A DNA stretch of 60,284 nucleotides from Actinomycetota bacterium (lineage in GTDB: Bacteria; Actinomycetota; AC-67): positions 1 to 60,284 of the forward strand of contig JBAZZY010000015.1 of assembly GCA_041658565.1 (NCBI GenBank). The letters are read 5' to 3'. The notes beneath the pieces are model-generated. The model had not been told where the DNA came from. It saw only the letters and a list, made by a program, of their open reading frames with translations, and ran no database searches. Position 1 is the first letter of the stretch, and the number at the start of each line of letters is the position of its first letter. Below, one piece after another: positions 56,336-60,284 of the stretch. The translations under genes were made by a program, and so were the position numbers.

Positions 56336-57198
56336 GTGTCCCCGCCATCGGTCGTCTTATAGATAGAGGACTCACCGGCGGCGTAGGCGATCTTCGAGTC
56401 GGCCGGGCTGATGGCGATTGCACCCATCTGTGCGCCCGCCGGGAGCCCTTTCGTCGCGGTGGCCCATGTCAGCCCGCCGTCATCAGAGACCTGCATACCG
56501 GTTTCGCCGAAGACCATGAGGTGGTCCGCGTTCTTCGGATCGGCCGCGACGGCGGAGACCCACCCCGGCGTCAGCGACTCGATGACCGCCTCCCAAGACT
56601 CGCCTCGGTCCTCCGAGCGCGCGAGTCCTGCGGGTGTTCCAACCAGGACGACGCCGGCCTTGGCCGTTCCGCTCACCGACAGCACCGGCTGGCCCAAGAC
56701 CTTGAGACCGAGCAACTCCCAGTTCTTGCCCCCGTCGGTCGTGACGAACAGGCCACGATCGCTCGAGTCCCACCCATACAGCGTTTGTGGCTCCGCGTAA
56801 TCGATGCCCATTGTGTGCCAGTCCACGGGCGGTGAGAGCACGTCCGAGATCTTGTGCCACACGTTTCCGTCCTCGGAGTGCTGGAAGCCGAGTGACCCAC
56901 CCGTCGGTGGGTGGCCGCTGCGATACATCATTCCCGACTGCGGCTCGATCGTGAAGCTCATGTAGTCGTTGCGATCGCTGCTTGCGTACACCCAGTCGGA
57001 ATCCCCGGCGCTCTTCACGAGCCCATTGTGGGTTCCGACGTACAGCGTTCCATCGGCTGCAACGCCGAGACCGTGGATGTGCTCGAACACGCGCGCCTTC
57101 AAGCCGATACGTGAGGGATCCCCGTCGGAGTTGGAGGAGCATGCGGCGAGCGCGAACCCGACGAGCAGAGTCAGAGCGAGGAACCTGCTACGTGCCAT
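56308..57198 (-). CDS. F510_1955-like BNR-repeat lipoprotein
   Basis: Encodes 296 residues from ATG 57198, with GAAAGGAG upstream. A lipobox (GFALAAC) follows the signal sequence, so it is membrane-anchored outside. The rest is a beta-propeller with repeated BNR-type words (LFVTTDGGKNWELLG, LARSEDRGESWEAV, MQVSDDGGLTWATA, IYKTTDGGDTWELI). Such proteins, called F510_1955-type glycosyl hydrolases, are of unproven function; the name should not be read as proof of enzyme activity. It probably forms a unit with the MFS gene that overlaps its end. Confidence 0.85.
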   Translation of the reverse strand: MARSRFLALTLLVGFALAACSSNSDGDPSRIGLKARVFEHIHGLGVAADGTLYVGTHNGLVKSAGDSDWVYASSDRNDYMSFTIEPQSGMMYRSGHPPTGGSLGFQHSEDGNVWHKISDVLSPPVDWHTMGIDYAEPQTLYGWDSSDRGLFVTTDGGKNWELLGLKVLGQPVLSVSGTAKAGVVLVGTPAGLARSEDRGESWEAVIESLTPGWVSAVAADPKNADHLMVFGETGMQVSDDGGLTWATATKGLPAGAQMGAIAISPADSKIAYAAGESSIYKTTDGGDTWELIRSGG

Positions 57199-57268
57199 GG
57201 ATCTCCTTTCGCAGTTCAGCAACAACTAACACGATGCGCGGTCTGGGGCCAGAGGCGGATTGCCGACC

Positions 57269-57937
57269 TCAGCGTGCGGCCCGGACCAGCATTAGGACGG
57301 CTGTGTAGTGGCACACGCTGGCCCCCAGGGTCATCGAATGCCAGATCTCGTGGTAGCCGAAGACGCGCGGGCTGGGGTCGGGACGTTTGCGGAAGAACAT
57401 GATGGCCCCGACCGTGTACAGCACGCCGCCGGTCGCCAGCAGGCCAATGGCCGCCGGTTGCAGCTCGCGGATGAGTTGCGGCATGGCCGGCACGATGGCC
57501 CAGCCAAGGGCGATGTACATCGTTCCTGCGACCGCGCGCAGCCCGTCGATCTTCACCAGCTTCAACACTATTCCGACGGTTGCTCCCGCCCATGCCGCCG
57601 TCATCATCCCGATACGCCATCCGCCGCGCAGTGCGATCAGGCTGAAAGGCGTATAGGTGCCTGCAATCAAGACATAGATCATCGAGTGGTCGAGCTTACG
57701 CATGCGCTTGAGCGCGCGCGGAGACCCCTTCAGGCGATGGTAGGCGCCGCTCGAGGCGAACACCGCCATGAGGCTGAGCGCGTAAACGAGCGCTCCGACG
57801 CGCGCCGTCGCTCCGCGCGCCAGTATGACGAGGATCCCTCCGGCCGGAATCGCGACGAAGAAACCGATTTGGTGGAGCCGCCCCCGCAGCAATGGCTTTT
57901 GGGGGGCTGCGGAGGCGGCGGTTTGTGGATGGATCAC
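57269..57937 (-). CDS. Hemolysin III / PAQR-family membrane protein
   Basis: Encodes 222 residues with seven membrane helices. The conserved PAQR metal-site residues are visible in SSGAYHRLKG, KLDHSMIYVLIAGTYTPF and GYHEIWHSMTLGASVCHY. The family (YqfA/HlyIII) is a membrane-embedded zinc hydrolase related to adiponectin receptors; lysis activity has been shown only for a few members. It starts with a GTG at 57937 and is divergent from the redox gene cluster. Confidence 0.9.
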   Translation of the reverse strand: MIHPQTAASAAPQKPLLRGRLHQIGFFVAIPAGGILVILARGATARVGALVYALSLMAVFASSGAYHRLKGSPRALKRMRKLDHSMIYVLIAGTYTPFSLIALRGGWRIGMMTAAWAGATVGIVLKLVKIDGLRAVAGTMYIALGWAIVPAMPQLIRELQPAAIGLLATGGVLYTVGAIMFFRKRPDPSPRVFGYHEIWHSMTLGASVCHYTAVLMLVRAAR

Positions 57938-57987
57938 GCCAGCATGCTACCCGCTCCGCGCGAGATCAGAGCAAAGAACGTGAACAC

Positions 57988-58004
57988 CTTCACAAGGCCT
58001 TCAC
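57988..58004 (+). promoter_or_regulatory. PHO-box-like direct repeat CTTCAC/CTTCAC
   Basis: CTTCAC at 57988 and again at 57999 lie 11 bases apart, like the PHO box at 31407. The aligned segments share TTCACAA, TTCACA and TC at the same positions. The second copy ends ten bases before the -10-like TAGTCT at 58015-58020, the distance known for activated Pho promoters. This is a candidate site only. Confidence 0.5.
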
Positions 58005-58029
58005 ATCCTGTCGCTAGTCTCTTGGGGTC

Positions 58030-58290
58030 ATGGCGATCCCGAGATTCACCCTGGTTGTCGCCGAAGGATGTGCGCTGTGTGAGGACGCTCTCGATGGCCT
58101 CTCCGAGATCCGGATGGAGTTCCCGCACGAGCTTGAGGTGATCGAAGCCGCTTCCGATGCCGGGCGGGCCCTCGTTGCGAAGAGCCGGCCGGGGATGATG
58201 CCCCTTCTTCTCATCGACGGATGCGAGTTCAGCACAGGGCGCGTCCCTCGCAAGAAACTGCGACGGCATCTCGAACGAGTTGAATCCTGA
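58030..58290 (+). CDS. Glutaredoxin-like small thiol protein
   Basis: Encodes 86 residues. The N-terminal strand leads into VAEGCALCEDAL, a CxxC redox site at the start of a helix, and a beta strand with a likely cis-Pro in RPGMMPLLLIDG, the thioredoxin-fold hallmark of the glutaredoxin-like DUF836 group. It should pass electrons or check thiols in the cytoplasm. Its stop overlaps the first base of the CcdA start (TGATG). The -10-like TAGTCT is ten bases from the ATG. Confidence 0.85.
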   Translation: MAIPRFTLVVAEGCALCEDALDGLSEIRMEFPHELEVIEAASDAGRALVAKSRPGMMPLLLIDGCEFSTGRVPRKKLRRHLERVES

Positions 58291-59222
58291 TGTCGCTGCT
58301 CGCTGCGGGTTCGATCCTGGCGGCTTTCTTCGCCGGCGCCGTGGCGTTGTTTAGTCCATGCTGCATCGTCTTCCTGCTGCCCTCCTACCTCGCGTCGGCG
58401 GTAAAGGGCCGGCGCTGGGCGTTGTTCCCGCTGACGCTGGTGTTCGCCGCGGGGCTGGCGTTGATCATCCTTCCGCTGACTCTGGGCGTCGGCTTCCTCT
58501 CGGCGGGTCTCGGGCAATTCCACACGCCGCTCTATCTGCTGGGAGGCTTGACGATGGTCGGCTTGGGTGCCCTGGCCGTTGCCGGCCGCTCGTGGCATCT
58601 GCCGCTGCGCTCTCCCTCTCTGGAGCGTTCGGATGCCGGCGGCGTTCTCGCGCTCGGGATCTTCTCGGGGATCGCGTCGTCGTGTTGCGCGCCGGTGCTC
58701 GCGGGCGTTCTCGCGCTCTCCGCCATTTCGGGAACCGTCGGAGGGTCGTTGACACTTGGTCTGGCTTACGTGTTCGGCATGGTTTTCCCGCTGTTTGTGA
58801 TCGCACTCGCGTGGGATCGCCTGCACGTCGGGGACCGCCGTCTATTCACCGGTCGCACGATCACGCTTCGATTCGCTGCGCGGTCGGTGCGCACGACGAC
58901 GACTAACGTCGCCGTTGGATCGATGTTCGGAATCATGGGGATCGCGATCATGATTCTTGCTCTGGTGGGCGAGCCGATGTGGGCGCCAGGGTTCCAGATT
59001 GCGCTGGGCCGCGGACTTACTTCCCTGTTCGCGGCCGTGTTGCGAGGGACGAGCGGCGTTTCCCAGCCGGTCCTTGGTCTCGGGCTGCTCGTTCTGGCTT
59101 CCGGCATCGGGTGGGCCGGTGCACGTGGTGCACGTGGTGCCCGGATCCGGCGTGAGGAGGGAAACCATGGGGAATCGATCACGGCAGCGGCAGGCTGCTG
59201 CGCGCAAGAAGACGTCGACTAA
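58290..59222 (+). CDS. CcdA/DsbD-like thiol-disulfide membrane protein
   Basis: Encodes 310 residues with about eight membrane helices. The CcdA redox pair sits in helices 1 and 4: SPCCIVFLLP (Cys24 and Cys25) and SSCCAPVLAG. Such proteins carry electrons across the membrane to keep exported thiol proteins reduced. The C-terminus has an additional GCC motif. The thioredoxin-like gene starts inside it (56-base overlap), and the two surely work together. A second CcdA follows at 59855. Confidence 0.88.
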   Translation: MSLLAAGSILAAFFAGAVALFSPCCIVFLLPSYLASAVKGRRWALFPLTLVFAAGLALIILPLTLGVGFLSAGLGQFHTPLYLLGGLTMVGLGALAVAGRSWHLPLRSPSLERSDAGGVLALGIFSGIASSCCAPVLAGVLALSAISGTVGGSLTLGLAYVFGMVFPLFVIALAWDRLHVGDRRLFTGRTITLRFAARSVRTTTTNVAVGSMFGIMGIAIMILALVGEPMWAPGFQIALGRGLTSLFAAVLRGTSGVSQPVLGLGLLVLASGIGWAGARGARGARIRREEGNHGESITAAAGCCAQEDVD

Positions 59223-59790
59223 TCACCGCATCATCGCGCTGTTGGTTTTCGGTGGTGTGCTTCTTGTGATGTTGGGGTGGGTGCGGTTTCAGCGCCCGAC
59301 ACCGGTCGGAAGCACTGGGCCGGGGGATGCTGCGCCGACCTTCGCCCTGATGTCGGCCGCCGGGCAAAGGATTTCGTTGTCCGACTATGCGGGGCGCAAT
59401 CTGCTCGTCTACTTCAGCGAGGGGGTCGGCTGTGACGCGTGTTTCACCCAGATGGTTGATCTTGAGGCGACGCAGAAGCGGTTTGACGACCTGGACATCG
59501 CGCTGCTGGGGATCATGGTAAATCCGGGTGAGGCCATCGCTCGCGATGCGGCTCGGTTCGGAATCCGGATGCCGATTCTCGTCGACGAATCGAAGTCTGT
59601 TTCGAAGGCATATGACACCCTTGGGCGGGGCATGCACGCGGATTTGCCGGGTCATGGGTTCATCCTGATTGACGCGCAGGGGACAGTGCTGTGGCGGAAG
59701 GACTACCCCAGCATGTACGTCGGTCCAAAGGAATTGCTGGATGAGGTGTCGGCAGCTTTGGAAGCAACGGCGACGGGGCCGAAGTCATGA
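59167..59790 (+). CDS. Membrane-anchored peroxiredoxin/thioredoxin-like protein
   Basis: Encodes 207 residues from ATG 59167 with GAGGAGGGA upstream. A membrane anchor (about 22-40) holds an extracytoplasmic AhpC/TSA-like fold. The site GVGCDACFTQM has a CxxC rather than the peroxiredoxin PxxxTxxC motif, so it may be a thiol oxidoreductase or a peroxidase-like protein. It probably receives electrons from the CcdA protein encoded just before, whose gene it overlaps by 56 bases. The stop overlaps a small bridging ORF. Confidence 0.85.
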   Translation: MGNRSRQRQAAARKKTSTNHRIIALLVFGGVLLVMLGWVRFQRPTPVGSTGPGDAAPTFALMSAAGQRISLSDYAGRNLLVYFSEGVGCDACFTQMVDLEATQKRFDDLDIALLGIMVNPGEAIARDAARFGIRMPILVDESKSVSKAYDTLGRGMHADLPGHGFILIDAQGTVLWRKDYPSMYVGPKELLDEVSAALEATATGPKS

Positions 59791-59858
59791 GTCTGATGAT
59801 GTGGTCGCCGAGAGAGGTGCGGCTGCACCCAGCGCACCGTGAGTCGATCTCGCGATGA
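59787..59858 (+). CDS. 23-residue bridging ORF between thioredoxin-like and ccdA genes
   Basis: ATG 59787 overlaps the preceding stop by four bases (ATGA), and its TGA (59856-59858) overlaps ATG 59855 of the second CcdA in the same way. It encodes MSLMMWSPREVRLHPAHRES and three more residues. The double overlap suggests it passes ribosomes from one gene to the next; whether the peptide itself matters is unknown. Confidence 0.4.
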   Translation: MSLMMWSPREVRLHPAHRESISR

Positions 59859-60284
59859 TTGGGCTGGTTGCCTTGGCGTTTGTCGCCGGGGCAGTGTCGA
59901 TTCTTTCACCATGCTGCCTGCCCATCGTTCCCGGGTACGTCTCGTACATCGGTGGAGTTGCCGCTCAGGAGGAAGGGAGCCACCGCAGGGTGCTCGGGTC
60001 TGCCGCACTGTTCGTCCTTGGGTTCGGAGTGGTCTTCACGATCCTTGGCGCGACGGCCTCGGCTCTAGGCGGGTTCTTGCTCGTACGGCTTCCGCTGTTT
60101 GCCAAGATTGCGGGCGTGTTTGTGATCGTAATGGGGTTCGCGATGCTTGGTGTTCTGCGAATTCCGTTCGCGTCCGGACGGGGGCAGGTAGATCTCTCAA
60201 CGATTCGCGGCAAACCTGCTACCGCGTTTCCGTTGGGAATGGCGTTTGCGTTCGGATGGACGCCGGCGGTCGGACCCGTACTCG
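59855..60284 (+). CDS. CcdA-like membrane protein, cut by window end
   Basis: At least 143 residues of a CcdA-type protein, with helices at about 1-20, 40-65 and 70-95. The first redox Cys region is present (SPCCLPIVPGYVSYIGG). The second, where relatives have a Cys after GWTP, reads GWTPAVGPVL with Ala. The 3' end lies beyond the window. ATG 59855 overlaps a 23-codon bridging ORF. It follows a thioredoxin-like gene and a complete CcdA gene, so it is the last visible gene of a redox cluster. Confidence 0.85.
   Translation, partial: MIGLVALAFVAGAVSILSPCCLPIVPGYVSYIGGVAAQEEGSHRRVLGSAALFVLGFGVVFTILGATASALGGFLLVRLPLFAKIAGVFVIVMGFAMLGVLRIPFASGRGQVDLSTIRGKPATAFPLGMAFAFGWTPAVGPVL

Overview
The window is about 60 kb of GC-rich bacterial chromosome with dense, short-spaced genes and frequent GTG starts. 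It most likely comes from an actinobacterial lineage (Actinomycetota), probably an uncultured one. Supporting signs are a large Gram-positive-type SRP RNA, several promoters whose -10 element sits 6-10 bases before the start codon (leaderless-type transcripts), an Eis-family acetyltransferase, a PabB-PabC fusion, an NADP-type (group 3b-like) NiFe hydrogenase and a PhoP/PHO-box pst locus. GCGCGC hexamers are extremely common in the resident genes. I cannot place it below phylum level from the sequence alone.

Layout. 343-2537: a three-gene exported cluster (small secreted protein, trypsin-like protease, membrane-anchored protein). 2594-4418: tRNA-Ser(GGA) whose 3' end is duplicated at 4387-4418. 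The two copies bracket a 1.7-kb islet with an Mrr-type nuclease and a DUF3800 protein. 4625-8549: an SLH/NlpC-P60 cell-wall hydrolase, SRP RNA, dnaX and recR. 8562-16257: exported proteins, a DUF402 protein, an HTH-MNT/HEPN toxin-antitoxin pair with a striking operator, a DUF2207 membrane protein and a tandem-PHP protein. 16326-25258: acyl-CoA ligase, MFS transporter, PlsY-like acyltransferase, lysC, asd, Eis-like acetyltransferase and a CocE/NonD hydrolase. 25448-27051: a lipoprotein and a second MNT/HEPN pair (mntA-hepT). 27091-35779: typA and the phosphate locus (phoR-phoP divergent from pstSCAB-phoU, with a PHO box between). 35798-43917: two HAD phosphatases, vapBC, small hypotheticals, a LOG-family protein, an arsenate-reductase-like protein, tldE-tldD and a hemerythrin-like protein. 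43914-50899 (minus): a hydrogenase operon (hydB, a cNMP-binding-fold protein, hydG, hydD, hydA, maturation protease) running into pabBC. 51004-60284: MscS channel, methyltransferase, DUF35 + thiolase pair, MFS transporter, BNR lipoprotein, hemolysin III, and a thiol-redox cluster (glutaredoxin-like, CcdA, thioredoxin-like, second CcdA cut by the window end).

How the parts fit. Phosphate sensing and uptake form one regulated unit. A second PHO-like direct repeat lies in front of the thiol-redox cluster at 57988 and suggests, without proving, that the cluster is co-regulated. The window carries three toxin-antitoxin loci (two different MNT/HEPN, one VapBC) plus the tRNA-linked nuclease islet, so defence or stability functions are scattered among housekeeping genes. 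The hydrogenase operon is complete for the four structural subunits plus an endopeptidase, but carries no general hyp maturation genes here. The points most worth follow-up are the tRNA islet, the 10-bp-phased operator of the HTH-MNT/HEPN pair, the PHO-like element at the redox cluster, the thiolase/DUF35 pair that both lack signature cysteines, and the second CcdA lacking one redox cysteine.
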